Source: Pseudanabaena galeata CCNP1313 (lineage in GTDB: Bacteria > Cyanobacteriota > Cyanobacteriia > Pseudanabaenales > Pseudanabaenaceae). From it: a stretch of DNA of 64,000 nucleotides. The position numbers and the translations under genes are program-made. A model generated the notes under the pieces. It did not search any database. It was given only the letters and a program-made list of their open reading frames with translations, and had not been told where the DNA came from. The DNA lies in NCBI RefSeq assembly GCF_029910235.1, contig NZ_CP112874.1, positions 4,516,501 to 4,580,500 of the forward strand, given 5' to 3'. Of the stretch, positions 42,749 through 51,203 are shown in pieces. Position 1 is the first letter of the stretch; every line of letters begins with the position of its first letter.

Positions 42749-43660
42749 ATGTATTCTGACAGACAGCTTGCAGCCAATCTCAATGAGGAAAATATTAATT
42801 ATTTACGGAATAAACATCGGGGAGGACAGGTTAATCAAAAGGGCAACTCATACGAAAACTTCTTTGCAATTTATCAAATAGCATTACTGGCAAAAGAAAT
42901 CATTAGTCAAGAAGTAGAAGACATTGATATTTTCAGCCAGATTGTGGCTTTCGTAGACGATCTGATTATTGATCGCGGAGTAGGCTTAGATTTACAGCAC
43001 TTCCAAATTAAAGAATCACAATCACTTTCATGGGGAACAGATAATAGCGATGTCAAAATTGCTTTTGATTTTAGGATGCAATTTCAACTCAACACAAATG
43101 CTCTCAATCGCTCATCTATAATGTCAGTCGTTGTTTCATCTGAAGATGTGGCTAAAAAATTAATTGCGAAAATGCCTATGGATATTCAGGCTTATAGCTC
43201 AGTAATTTTCTTCCCTTATCGAAAAACGATAAATGAATTATTGACAGTTAATAATCAACTGAGAGAAGCTATTTCCTATTTAACAGCTTTCGAGAATCCG
43301 ACGCAAGACAAAATCGAATGTGTTGCAACAGTTTTAATAGGCGCATGGGTATCTAGTGATACATCGCAAACTACTGTGCGTAATGTTCTGGAGAAAGCGC
43401 AAAACTGTCAACCATCCTTTATCCGTTCTTTTAAATCAGATGATTCATTTGCTCTTGAGCCAAAAGTTATCTCGATTCTACAAAGTATTAATGGATTTAC
43501 CTATTCTATTTCTAGAGGTTTTTTCCATTGGGAATATCCAGTGCTAGGAATGGATGGTACATATCCTATCAGTCTTGAGAGTGAAGAGTTTCAAAAATTA
43601 CAGAATCTTATTCTGCAAATAAGCCCTACGACATTTGAAGATTTAGAAAATTTGCTTTAG
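42749..43660 (+). CDS. Putative nuclease-like protein (Cap4/DUF4297-like N-terminal region)
   Basis: 303 residues, not firmly recognised. The N-terminal half reads HRGGQVNQKGNSYENFFAIY, then QIVAFVDDLIIDR and LDLQHFQIKESQSLSWG. The GG.x.KG..YE start plus D...Q-x-K core is like the PD-(D/E)XK domain of defence nucleases of the Cap4/DUF4297 kind. The C-terminal half (about 130-303) matches nothing I know. No membrane helix. It is followed without a gap by a PRTase-like gene. Activity and target are inference. Confidence 0.6.
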   Translation: MYSDRQLAANLNEENINYLRNKHRGGQVNQKGNSYENFFAIYQIALLAKEIISQEVEDIDIFSQIVAFVDDLIIDRGVGLDLQHFQIKESQSLSWGTDNSDVKIAFDFRMQFQLNTNALNRSSIMSVVVSSEDVAKKLIAKMPMDIQAYSSVIFFPYRKTINELLTVNNQLREAISYLTAFENPTQDKIECVATVLIGAWVSSDTSQTTVRNVLEKAQNCQPSFIRSFKSDDSFALEPKVISILQSINGFTYSISRGFFHWEYPVLGMDGTYPISLESEEFQKLQNLILQISPTTFEDLENLL

Positions 43661-43661
43661 G

Positions 43662-44435
43662 TTGTACAAATTCTTGGGAGAGTCTATACTCAAGGTAATA
43701 TTTACAAAAAATCAAGCGATCGCAACCGTGTCTAGAAAGTACACACAATTTGCTGGAGACAAGGAAAAAGCGCTACTCGACGCTCTTGCTGACAAGGGTA
43801 GCAGCATTGATTACTATCGGCAAAGTATGTATCAACTAGGAGAAAGTCTGGCAGGCGCTGTTTTATCGCAGATTGTTAGTAACTCAAGTTCGGCACATTT
43901 AGCTTGTACGGCTGAAGATGCTGATTTTCTTGCCAAAGGAATTCTTAGCAGATTGGATGGTACTCTTGCCAAGGTTACTTTTTCTTGCTTTTGGAATAAA
44001 AGGTTTAAGCCTTTTGGCATTGCCGATCTACAGGTTGCTCCTATTTTAAAGCGTTATCTCGAACCATCAGATGCTCAAGTAGATAGCTTGATTATCGTTA
44101 AGTCGATTATTTCAGGGGCTTGTGTTGTGCGTACTAACTTGATTGACACGATCGCAAGGATATCACCAAAACAAATATTTATCGTTGCACCTGTTATTTA
44201 TCAAGGGGCGGAGGATCGTTTAAAAAAAGGATTTTCTGAGCATATTTATAACAAGTTTCGGTATGTGTACTTAGCTGAGGATGATGTAAAAACGCCTGAA
44301 GGAATTATTGTTCCGGGAATTGGGGGTGAGGTTTATGTTCGTCTTGGTTTTGATTCGCAAGATGATAAAAATCGTTCTACTCCTGAGTTAGTCAGGCAAA
44401 GACGGTTAGCTATTTCTCAGCGTCAACTTGCGTAG
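43662..44435 (+). CDS. Phosphoribosyltransferase-like protein (degenerate UPRTase-type)
   Basis: Up to 257 residues; no ATG at the front. The frame opens with TTG at 43662, one base after the upstream stop, and other starts (for example GTG at 43728) are possible. The C-terminal half reads QIFIVAPVIYQGAEDRLKKG, then YVYLAEDD, TPEGIIVPGIGGEVYVRLGF, close in layout to uracil phosphoribosyltransferase (VAAPEG..., D..LN..GYIVPGLGDAGDR). The PRPP loop is altered (VKSIISGACVV instead of DPMLATGGT), so ordinary PRTase catalysis is doubtful. Translation is probably coupled to the nuclease-like gene. Confidence 0.6.
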   Translation: MYKFLGESILKVIFTKNQAIATVSRKYTQFAGDKEKALLDALADKGSSIDYYRQSMYQLGESLAGAVLSQIVSNSSSAHLACTAEDADFLAKGILSRLDGTLAKVTFSCFWNKRFKPFGIADLQVAPILKRYLEPSDAQVDSLIIVKSIISGACVVRTNLIDTIARISPKQIFIVAPVIYQGAEDRLKKGFSEHIYNKFRYVYLAEDDVKTPEGIIVPGIGGEVYVRLGFDSQDDKNRSTPELVRQRRLAISQRQLA

Positions 44436-44495
44436 TCAATTACAAGCTTGGATTCCTTTTAAAATATTGTGATGCTATAACAGCTACTAAAATTC

Positions 44496-46127
44496 TTAAC
44501 CTTCTAGCTTTTTAATACGGCTTAGTACATCATTGTAATCATCTATTTTTCCTTGAAGTTGATAAAGTCGTGCCGCCTCTCGAAAATCTGTTAAAGCTTC
44601 TTTTTTTTGCTTTAGATGTTGGTAAACGATTCCACGATTCAAATAAGCCACAGTATAGCTAGGTCTGATATCAATTGCCTTACTATAATCGGATATAGCA
44701 GACTGACTGGCTCCACTTTTCAATCTTATATTCCCTCTCTCAACATATGCCTTGGCATAGTTAGGTTTAAGACGCATAGCATTGGTATAAGCTGCCGTAG
44801 CTCCTATTTCATCTTCTTTTTTTAACTTGATTTTCCCAAGCTCATAGTAAACATCTGCATAGTTAGGATTTATACGAATTGCTTCGTTATAGTCCGAGAT
44901 AGCTTTATCTGTATCACCTAACTCGTTCATAATTATTCCACGAGCTCGATATGCAGCAACATAGTTAGGGTTAATTTCAATAGCTTTAGTAAGATCGTCA
45001 ATTGCACCCTGCTTATCATCCAATCCAGATTTAGCAATCGCTCTACCGTGATATGCTTCGGCTGTGGAAATAGGGAATAAGGCAATAGCTTTCTTTAAAT
45101 CTTTTTTAGCATTAGTCTCATCATTTATTAACTTGAAAGCTCTTGCTCTTCCTGCGTAAGCGATTATGTAATCAGGCTTAAGTTGAATTGCTTCAGTATA
45201 TTTAGAGATTGCAATTTCATAATCTCCATGTGATTGTTGTTCATATGCTTGGTTAAAAAGATCTTCAGCAGAAAATATTTTGTCCAAGCTTTTTAAAGCA
45301 TCCAAAATTTGTTGTGCTGTCCATCTTTCAATATGATTTTTTTGCAAACATCCATTTGCAATTTCTATCCATTCATCAGGCACACCATCAAGATCGATAG
45401 GTTCTTTTTGAATATTTGTACTAGTGATTGGATCTTTAATAGGATGATGCCCCGCAAGCATCTCAACTATCATTACTCCTAATGCCCATATATCTCCTTT
45501 CGTCGATATCCACTGTCTTTCAAAGATTTCTGGCGGCATATAACGATCTGTACCACCAATCAGAGTCGCTTGCACTGAGCCTTTATTAAGAAACTTAGCA
45601 AAACCAAAATCAGCCATTTTCCATTTTTTACCAACTTTGATAACATTTGCTGGCTTAAGATCTCGATGGGTCAGTTGTTCAGGAGGAGTGAGTTCGCTAC
45701 CACCATGTACCTTGCTATGCATATAACACAATCCTTCAGCTACAGATAGAACTATCTCCTTTACCTCATCTGAACTTAGTACTTGTCTATCTTTCCTATA
45801 GCTATCTAGACAATATTCTCCAAGTTCCATAACTAGATAAAGCATAGGGAAATCATTAATTTTCACTTGCCCCCAATTAAAATGTTGGATAAGGCTGTCG
45901 TGCGAAGGTAAACTCAGCGCAGATTTAAGTTCACAGTGCTGCATACCTCCCACACCACCATCCTGCATTAGTTTAACGGCAACTTGTTTTTGCAACGTAT
46001 GCCCTAACACAATCATCTTTGCCTGAAATACCCCACCAAAACTACCTGAACCAATCAGCTTTTCCAAACTATACCTATCGTCAATAGTCTTACCAACACA
46101 TGCCTCCCAGAAATTTTTATTTTGCAT
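44496..46127 (-). CDS. Serine/threonine protein kinase with C-terminal TPR repeats
   Basis: 543 residues. Kinase domain 15-285: GSGSFGGVFQAKM (P-loop), VAVKLM (ATP lysine), HRDLKPANV (catalytic loop), MADFGFAKF (DFG), GTDRYMPPEIF and DIWALGVMIVEMLAGHHP. From about 292 to 540 there are seven TPRs of the NPNYA.AY..RG type. No transmembrane segment, so cytoplasmic. It is convergent with the nuclease/PRTase pair. A role in signalling with bound partner proteins is likely; substrates unknown. Confidence 0.92.
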   Translation of the reverse strand: MQNKNFWEACVGKTIDDRYSLEKLIGSGSFGGVFQAKMIVLGHTLQKQVAVKLMQDGGVGGMQHCELKSALSLPSHDSLIQHFNWGQVKINDFPMLYLVMELGEYCLDSYRKDRQVLSSDEVKEIVLSVAEGLCYMHSKVHGGSELTPPEQLTHRDLKPANVIKVGKKWKMADFGFAKFLNKGSVQATLIGGTDRYMPPEIFERQWISTKGDIWALGVMIVEMLAGHHPIKDPITSTNIQKEPIDLDGVPDEWIEIANGCLQKNHIERWTAQQILDALKSLDKIFSAEDLFNQAYEQQSHGDYEIAISKYTEAIQLKPDYIIAYAGRARAFKLINDETNAKKDLKKAIALFPISTAEAYHGRAIAKSGLDDKQGAIDDLTKAIEINPNYVAAYRARGIIMNELGDTDKAISDYNEAIRINPNYADVYYELGKIKLKKEDEIGATAAYTNAMRLKPNYAKAYVERGNIRLKSGASQSAISDYSKAIDIRPSYTVAYLNRGIVYQHLKQKKEALTDFREAARLYQLQGKIDDYNDVLSRIKKLEG

Positions 46128-46189
46128 AAATACGAAAGTTTTTTACCCAATTTCTTATTGTAAACATTTTAGCTGTAAATCATATTGAT

Positions 46190-46352
46190 CTCGCGATCGC
46201 AACAACCGATCGCCCAATTTAAAAATGGTAGCCGCTATAAAAATGCAATTTCAGAAAACCTCGAACGCCTAGAATGGTTCGGCATCCTGCACTGCCATCA
46301 AGAAGCACAAATCAAATACTGGCAACACATCGAAACACAACAGGCAAGTTAA
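46190..46352 (+). pseudogene. Possible 3' gene remnant
   Basis: An open frame without a plausible start gives about 50 residues, including NGSRYKNAISENLERLEWFG and KYWQHIETQQAS before a stop. It has protein-like composition but no family I know. A short related string, GAATGGTTCG, recurs at 46604. Probably the tail of a lost gene. Confidence 0.3.
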
Positions 46353-46375
46353 ATAAGTAGATTGCTGAAAATGTA

Positions 46376-46452
46376 GGATGGGTTAGCGATAGCGTAACCC
46401 ATCATCTTTAAACTAACTGATGCGTTACGTTGCACTAACGCATCCTACTAAA
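46376..46452. repeat. Inverted-repeat element (GTAGGATG type)
   Basis: TGTAGGATGGGTTAGCG at the left and CACTAACGCATCCTAC at the right are inverted, with GGGTTAGCGATAGCGTAACCC and GATGCGTTACG stems inside. Elements of this look are very common between bacterial genes. Confidence 0.65.
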
Positions 46453-46629
46453 TAATTAAACCTTCCTACCTATAAAACATGCTATTTATATAAGTAGCCC
46501 TTCCCTTTGCGAAGCCTCAAGTTCCACTTGGGATACGTCTAAAAACAATCCCTAAAAAGATTAGTCCAATGACATAGCAAGGGCGGGGCTTTTAATTGTT
46601 TAGAATGGTTCGACACTAAGCGATCGCGA

Positions 46630-46923
46630 TTATTTTCTAAATTTCCAAGCCCGAATCAACAAAGTCCCCACCGTAATCACCCCACATAAAATCGTCAAAA
46701 TCCAATTCTGAAGAGTCCAGTCCACTGCAACTAGATAATTAGAGCCGATCGCAATTGTATGTACTGACGCTAGTATGAACACAGGAACTGAGAGCAAATG
46801 GACATAGCGCCAAGACTTACCGAGTTTACTTACCATCCAATCGGAACTGGTGAGAGCGGCAGGAACCATCAGCGCGATCGCGATCGCGCCAATCCAGATC
46901 GATATTTGATGCTTAGGATTCAT
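46630..46923 (-). CDS. Ferric-reductase-like membrane protein, short (possibly N-terminally truncated)
   Basis: 97 residues with three hydrophobic segments (8-24, 42-62, 72-90). LTSSDWMVSKLGKSWRYVHLLSVPVFILASVHTI resembles the last part of ferric-reductase/MsrQ-like haem membrane domains (KLGK.W...H, a later H). Full proteins have five or six helices, so this may be a remnant that is still open. No flavin domain nearby. Confidence 0.5.
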   Translation of the reverse strand: MNPKHQISIWIGAIAIALMVPAALTSSDWMVSKLGKSWRYVHLLSVPVFILASVHTIAIGSNYLVAVDWTLQNWILTILCGVITVGTLLIRAWKFRK

Positions 46924-47019
46924 AAAGGATAAAGCATCAAAGTTCCGTTGAAAAGTATGCTCAACCTTTAATTATGGCGAGCTACTTATGATAAAAAAAT
47001 CGATAAAAATCAATTCTCT

Positions 47020-47931
47020 TTAGATCGTTCCTTTAAATAATCCTTGCGGTTTGAAAAGCAACACTAAAATCATAATTACTAAACCTACGCCTAGTTTATA
47101 TTCTGTGCCAATGCAGTATTTCTGTAGTTCTCCCAATGCCACTGGACAAGTGGTAGCAACTTCTTGAGATATACCGACAATTAACGCCCCTGCGATCGCG
47201 CCATAGGGATTACCAATCCCACCCAAAATCACCGCCGCAAACATGGGCAAAATCAAGAACCAGCCCATATTTGGGCGTAAGTTAGTAATCAATCCGTACA
47301 TGCTGCCACCAAAGGCAGTCATGCCACCCGCAATTACCCATGTCCAGATAATCACCGCATTCACATTGATCCCCGCTACTTTCGCTAGTTCGGGATTGTC
47401 GGCAACTGCTCGCATCGCCTTACCGATCTTGGTGTTTTGCAATAGATAGTAAAGTCCTGCGATGATCGCGATCGCAGCCACGATAACCACCATTTTATTG
47501 CGGGTGATTGCTAAGCCAAACACATCGATCGCTGGGAAAGTTGGCAGATTGTATTTCTGTGGTTTTGCCCCCCAAACAAGGACGATCGCATTACGAATCA
47601 CCAATGCTAAACCAATCGAGACGATCATCATCGTGGTTGAGGTGGCGCGTTTGGCGCGTAACGGTTGCCAGAGGATTTTTTCGCAGATTAGGACTAGAAC
47701 GATGGAGATAGCACAGCCAAAGGCGATCGATAACCAAATATCGAGATTGAGGGTAGTATTGGCGAGAAAGGCAAGGTATGCGCCGAGGGTGAGGATGTCA
47801 CCATGGGCAAAGTTTGCTAGGCGCAAGATGCCATAGGTAAGCGTTAAACCGACTGCGGCAAGGGCAATAATGCTGCCGACCGCGATACCATCAATGGTTG
47901 ATTGCAGGACTGATTGCAGAACTTCAGGCAT
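47020..47931 (-). CDS. livH: Branched-chain/neutral amino acid ABC transporter permease (LivH/NatD family)
   Basis: 303 residues with about eight membrane helices. It opens with DGIAVGSIIALAAVGLTLTYGILRLANFAHGD, the LivH signature. MRAVADNPELAKVAGINVNAVI is the cytoplasmic loop that contacts the ATPase, and AVILGGIGNPYGAIAGALIVG follows. In cyanobacteria the relatives form the Nat-I neutral amino acid importer. The partner genes (second permease, ATPases, binding protein) are not in the window. A dyad lies 26 bases upstream. Confidence 0.92.
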   Translation of the reverse strand: MPEVLQSVLQSTIDGIAVGSIIALAAVGLTLTYGILRLANFAHGDILTLGAYLAFLANTTLNLDIWLSIAFGCAISIVLVLICEKILWQPLRAKRATSTTMMIVSIGLALVIRNAIVLVWGAKPQKYNLPTFPAIDVFGLAITRNKMVVIVAAIAIIAGLYYLLQNTKIGKAMRAVADNPELAKVAGINVNAVIIWTWVIAGGMTAFGGSMYGLITNLRPNMGWFLILPMFAAVILGGIGNPYGAIAGALIVGISQEVATTCPVALGELQKYCIGTEYKLGVGLVIMILVLLFKPQGLFKGTI

Positions 47932-47956
47932 TGAAAGAATTTAATAGAACTTTATT

Positions 47957-47971
47957 GTTACTCATAGTAAC
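47957..47971. promoter_or_regulatory. Dyad upstream of the LivH-type permease, possible operator
   Basis: GTTACT-CAT-AGTAAC is a perfect 6-bp inverted repeat with a 3-base spacer, 26 bases upstream of the start codon. It is not an NtcA site (no GTA-N8-TAC). Chance occurrence cannot be ruled out. Confidence 0.3.
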
Positions 47972-47995
47972 GTTTTCCAGTTCGTGTAAGTTATT

Positions 47996-48161
47996 AACTG
48001 ATGTTACGTGGAAGGAATTCTTGCGATGGCATAAATCTAGGGCTGGCACAGGGTCAGCCCCTACAAGATCTGAAATTTACAGGTAGGGGCAATCCCCCCG
48101 TGGTTGCCCTGTTATGCTAGCAGCAAGAGGTTCATCATCTGAGTTCCACGTAACATCAGTT
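47996..48161. mobile_element. Family E inverted-repeat element, copy 2
   Basis: 166 bp with ends AACTGATGTTACGTGGAA and TTCCACGTAACATCAGTT, perfect 18-bp inverted repeats. TTATTAA occurs at both junctions. The interior has GGTCAGCCCCTAC and GTAGGGGCAATCCCCCC stems and no ORF. The best preserved copy of its family. Confidence 0.85.
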
Positions 48162-48194
48162 ATTAAATTTATTTTGTAGTTTGGATGGATGAAA

Positions 48195-48767
48195 TTAATC
48201 AAATTTCACGCGCTTGTACAAATCTTGTAACCTGATCTCTAAATGCATTGATGTCAATTTAATTACAGCTTCTTTTCCCTTATGGGTCATCAATACCCAT
48301 CTATTCTCTGACTCCTTGACGTAGTGATCAACTTCATAGCCATGTTGACAAACTAAAATATATTCCTGAAAAGTAGGAATAGAGCGATATTGACGAAATT
48401 TACTATCATGATCATAGGTTTGGGTGGAGTTGGATAGAATTTCCACAATCAAACAGGGATTAGTAACTTCCATCTGTTTTTGATCAACAAAAACTGGTTC
48501 ACCTGCGACAACCATCACATCAGGATAGGTATAACGATTATATTCAGGTATCCATAGCCGCATATCGCTCATGAAGACTGAATATTCTAGATCTTCCAAA
48601 GCTAACAAAAGAAGAGCGTGAAACTTACCTGTCAGAATATTGTGATTTGCAGAAGCGCCTGCCATAGAAATAATTTCTCCATTAATAAATTCACTCTTAA
48701 ATTCCGCTTTTTCTTCTAAGGCTAAATATTCTGATGCGGTATATCGCTTTGTAGCTGCTAAAACCAT
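48195..48767 (-). CDS. Uma2/DUF820 family protein (putative PD-(D/E)XK endonuclease)
   Basis: 190 residues. YTASEYLALEEKAEFKSEF, INGEIISMAGASANHN, RYTYPDVMVVAGEP, LIVEILSNSTQTYDHDSKF and YRSIPTFQEYILV give the complete Uma2 pattern with its Asp, Glu and Lys. Similar in layout to the gene at 18413. It is divergent from the methylase fragment. Confidence 0.85.
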   Translation of the reverse strand: MVLAATKRYTASEYLALEEKAEFKSEFINGEIISMAGASANHNILTGKFHALLLLALEDLEYSVFMSDMRLWIPEYNRYTYPDVMVVAGEPVFVDQKQMEVTNPCLIVEILSNSTQTYDHDSKFRQYRSIPTFQEYILVCQHGYEVDHYVKESENRWVLMTHKGKEAVIKLTSMHLEIRLQDLYKRVKFD

Positions 48768-48844
48768 ATGCGATCGCCTCCTAAAAATTGACCATTGGCA
48801 AGATTATAACTAATCGCGATCTCCCGCAATGTAAAATCGGTACA

Positions 48845-49102
48845 ATGTCCACCAACACAGCCGATCTCGGTTTCTTTGTCACTCTTGCTGAACCTATCAA
48901 AGCGATGATCACCGAGGCAAACAAAGCAGGATTCTATCGCGCCGCCAATGGCAAAGACTATTCCCGCGTCCAAATTTTCACCATCGAAGACTTACTTTCA
49001 GGAGCCAAGAAACCCGAATATCTCGATCTCAGCCTCGGCGACATCAACTTCAAACGCGCCGAAAAAGAAAGCGTAGTTGTCTCACAAAAAGAGTTATTTT
49101 AA
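48845..49102 (+). pseudogene. 3' fragment of a DNA methyltransferase gene
   Basis: 85 residues from the ATG at 48845; an earlier in-frame start at 48788 is possible. GFFVTLAEPIKAMITEANKA, then GKDYSRVQIFTIEDLLSG and LSLGDINFKRA match the end of large site-specific adenine methyltransferases (VTLEEPTKPM...AG.Y...PRIQILTI..LL.G). The methylase core (DPPY, FxGxG) is absent and the region upstream is another gene, so this is a stranded tail. Confidence 0.6.
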
Positions 49103-49120
49103 TTATTTATACACACTATT

Positions 49121-49267
49121 ATGTCTAGACGCGATACCTTACATTTTGCATTACGCCGAACTCTTGAAAAAGATGGATGGACTATTACTGTTGTTCAACG
49201 CAATACAATTAATTTATTAGTCTATGAACCCGATCAGGAGGTAATTACCCAATGGATACAACACTAA
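49121..49267 (+). pseudogene. xisH: xisH with internal deletion
   Basis: 48 codons. The first 23 (MSRRDTLHFALRRTLEKDGW, then TIT) match the start of XisH, and the last 20 (NTINLLVYEPDQEVITQWIQ) match its end. The roughly 90-residue middle, with the PD-(D/E)XK-like core (AVEVKSF), is gone and the frame is kept. XisH with XisI was named for control of fdxN-element excision in Anabaena; most copies have unknown roles. It overlaps xisI by 16 bases. Confidence 0.75.
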
Positions 49268-49593
49268 CTTATGCTGAAATACTTAAAAAGACCGTGAACG
49301 ATGCAACCATTCATCAACCAAGCATACAAGCGATCAAACTATATCCTGTTTGTGATCTTGAGTCTGGTCAATTTGTTGTTCTTGCCACAGGTTTTGACAA
49401 ACAAAAATGGATGGACTTTGTACTATTTCATGCGCGACTTATCGAAAAAGATAACTGCGATCGCCAAATCATCATCGAAGAAGATAACTTTGAGGAAGGA
49501 TTAGTTAATACCCTCATCGAAGCAGGAATCAAAAAAGAAGATATCGTCACCAGTTTGACCTCTAATAGTTATTCTACTGGTTTACAAAGATGA
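49252..49593 (+). CDS. xisI: XisI family protein
   Basis: 113 residues, normal XisI length: YAEILKKTVND, then VCDLESGQFVVLATGFDK, VLFHARLIEKDNCDRQIIIE and FEEGLVNTLIEAGIKKEDIV. It partners XisH, whose gene here is internally deleted, so XisI may now lack its partner. Ends at a bidirectional terminator shared with gltA. Confidence 0.9.
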   Translation: MDTTLTYAEILKKTVNDATIHQPSIQAIKLYPVCDLESGQFVVLATGFDKQKWMDFVLFHARLIEKDNCDRQIIIEEDNFEEGLVNTLIEAGIKKEDIVTSLTSNSYSTGLQR

Positions 49594-49647
49594 ACCAAAA
49601 AAAGTTGATAACGTTCAATCCAATCGTCGAATTTTTGAGATTGCCTA

Positions 49648-49684
49648 GTAATAGTGAGCCTCTCATCAAGAGGCTCACTATTAT
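49648..49684. terminator. Bidirectional terminator between xisI and gltA
   Basis: AATAGTGAGCCTCT-CATCA-AGAGGCTCACTATT followed by T-rich sequence. Confidence 0.8.
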
Positions 49685-49692
49685 TTAGGATA

Positions 49693-50829
49693 TTAACGAT
49701 CGCTAATTGGCTTATAAGTTACATCATGCAATCCTGTATAAACCTGCGTTGGACGGAAAAGACGATTATCGGAAAGCTGTTCCTTCCAATGGGCTAGCCA
49801 ACCAGGGACACGGGCGATCGCGAAAATAGTCGTAAACAAATTACTAGGAATACCCAACTTTTTGTAAACCAATCCTGAATAGAAATCCACATTCGGATGA
49901 ATTCCCTTACTAGCTAGCTTCTCAAAGGCTTGCTTTTCTAATTCTAGGGCAATGTCATAGTAAGGATCATGACCGAACTCGTCGAACATTTTATGTACTA
50001 AGTCCTGTAAAACGATCGCACGGGGATCTTTGACCTTATAAATCCGATGTCCAAAGCCCATTAACTTCTCCTTACGCTCAATTTTGCGCTCAAGGTAAGG
50101 TGTCACATTTTCAACTGAGCCAATTTCTTCGAGCATCATCATTACTTGCTCATTTGCGCCGCCATGCAAAGGACCAGCCAAAGTCCCGATCGCCGAAGTC
50201 ATCACCGCATAGGGATCGGTCAGCGTCGAAGCGGTTACCAATGCGGCAAAGGTAGATGCATTAACTGTATGCTCGGCGTGAAGAGTGAGACACACATCGA
50301 AAATATGAGCCGCGAGAGGATCGGGAACCTGCTCATTTAACATGTAGAGAAAATTAGACGCATAGTCCAAATCATCACGGGGCATCACAGGATCATTACC
50401 CTGACGCATCATATGAAAAGCCGCCACCATCGTTGGCACTTTTGCTAGCAGTCTTACTGTCGCTTGATAAATGTAGTCTGCATCATGGAAATTACCCAAA
50501 GGATAGAACATCCCTAATGCAGCGACACTTGTTTGGAGTGCATCCATCGGATGAGCATTATCGGGAAATGACTTAATCATGTCGCGAATGCGATACTTGA
50601 TTCTTCTTCTATGGGTGAGATCATGCTCAAATTCTTCTAGTTCCGTAGCTTTTGGCAATTCACCGAAGATTAGTAAGTAGCTGGTTTCCAGAAAATGACT
50701 ATGCTTGCAAAGATCCTCAATGCGGATACCTCGATATTCAAGCAAACCTGCTTTCCCATCAACATAACTTATATTTGACTGGGTTGCAGGAACCCCTTCT
50801 AAACCAGGCTTATATTCTCCGATCGCCAT
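49693..50829 (-). CDS. gltA: Citrate synthase
   Basis: 378 residues, short type-I/II citrate synthase as in cyanobacteria. It condenses oxaloacetate and acetyl-CoA. YVDGKAGLLEYRGIRIEDL, LHAEHTVNAST (catalytic His), AGPLHGGANEQ (catalytic His), MGFGHRIYKVKDPRA and the Asp in HPNVDFYSGLVY. Methylcitrate synthases look much alike, so substrate preference is inferred from lineage. Upstream lies psbY on the same strand. Confidence 0.95.
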   Translation of the reverse strand: MAIGEYKPGLEGVPATQSNISYVDGKAGLLEYRGIRIEDLCKHSHFLETSYLLIFGELPKATELEEFEHDLTHRRRIKYRIRDMIKSFPDNAHPMDALQTSVAALGMFYPLGNFHDADYIYQATVRLLAKVPTMVAAFHMMRQGNDPVMPRDDLDYASNFLYMLNEQVPDPLAAHIFDVCLTLHAEHTVNASTFAALVTASTLTDPYAVMTSAIGTLAGPLHGGANEQVMMMLEEIGSVENVTPYLERKIERKEKLMGFGHRIYKVKDPRAIVLQDLVHKMFDEFGHDPYYDIALELEKQAFEKLASKGIHPNVDFYSGLVYKKLGIPSNLFTTIFAIARVPGWLAHWKEQLSDNRLFRPTQVYTGLHDVTYKPISDR

Positions 50830-50916
50830 ATTTCAGCTACCTTACAAGATTAGTTTTGTTTATTTCTTAGCTTATTTTATCGCTATGTATGCTTATGACT
50901 GTGCATACCTAACAAT

Positions 50917-50970
50917 AAACCCAAATATTAAGAGAGGACGCAATGCGTCCTCTCTTAATATTTGGGTTTT
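50917..50970 (-). terminator. psbY terminator palindrome
   Basis: AAACCCAAATATTAAGAGAG and its exact inverse around GACGCAATGCGTC, just downstream of the psbY stop on the minus strand. Confidence 0.75.
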
Positions 50971-50979
50971 ACGCCGAAA

Positions 50980-51114
50980 TTATTGAAATGGGTTGTTGCC
51001 TTGCTTACCAAATAGGGAAGCTTCACCCTTGATTACGGCTCTGCCGAGGTTAAAAGCTGCCCAAGCAGCTACTAGAACGATAGGTCCTAATACGACTAAT
51101 ACTCTCCAATCCAT
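50980..51114 (-). CDS. psbY: Photosystem II protein Y
   Basis: 44 codons, too short for ordinary ORF calling. The product starts MDWRVLVVLGPIVLVAAWAA and continues FNLGRAVIKG, one membrane helix with the MDWRV start typical of cyanobacterial PsbY. It is a low-mass subunit at the edge of PSII near cytochrome b559. The last ten residues (FGKQGNNPFQ) are variable. Single gene with its own terminator. Confidence 0.88.
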   Translation of the reverse strand: MDWRVLVVLGPIVLVAAWAAFNLGRAVIKGEASLFGKQGNNPFQ

Positions 51115-51203
51115 ATATTTATACCAGTTTAAATAGAAATTGCTTTTAGACTTTATTATGACAGCAAAGCTGAAAATTGAAACCTCAAAACTAGATGAGT
51201 CAG

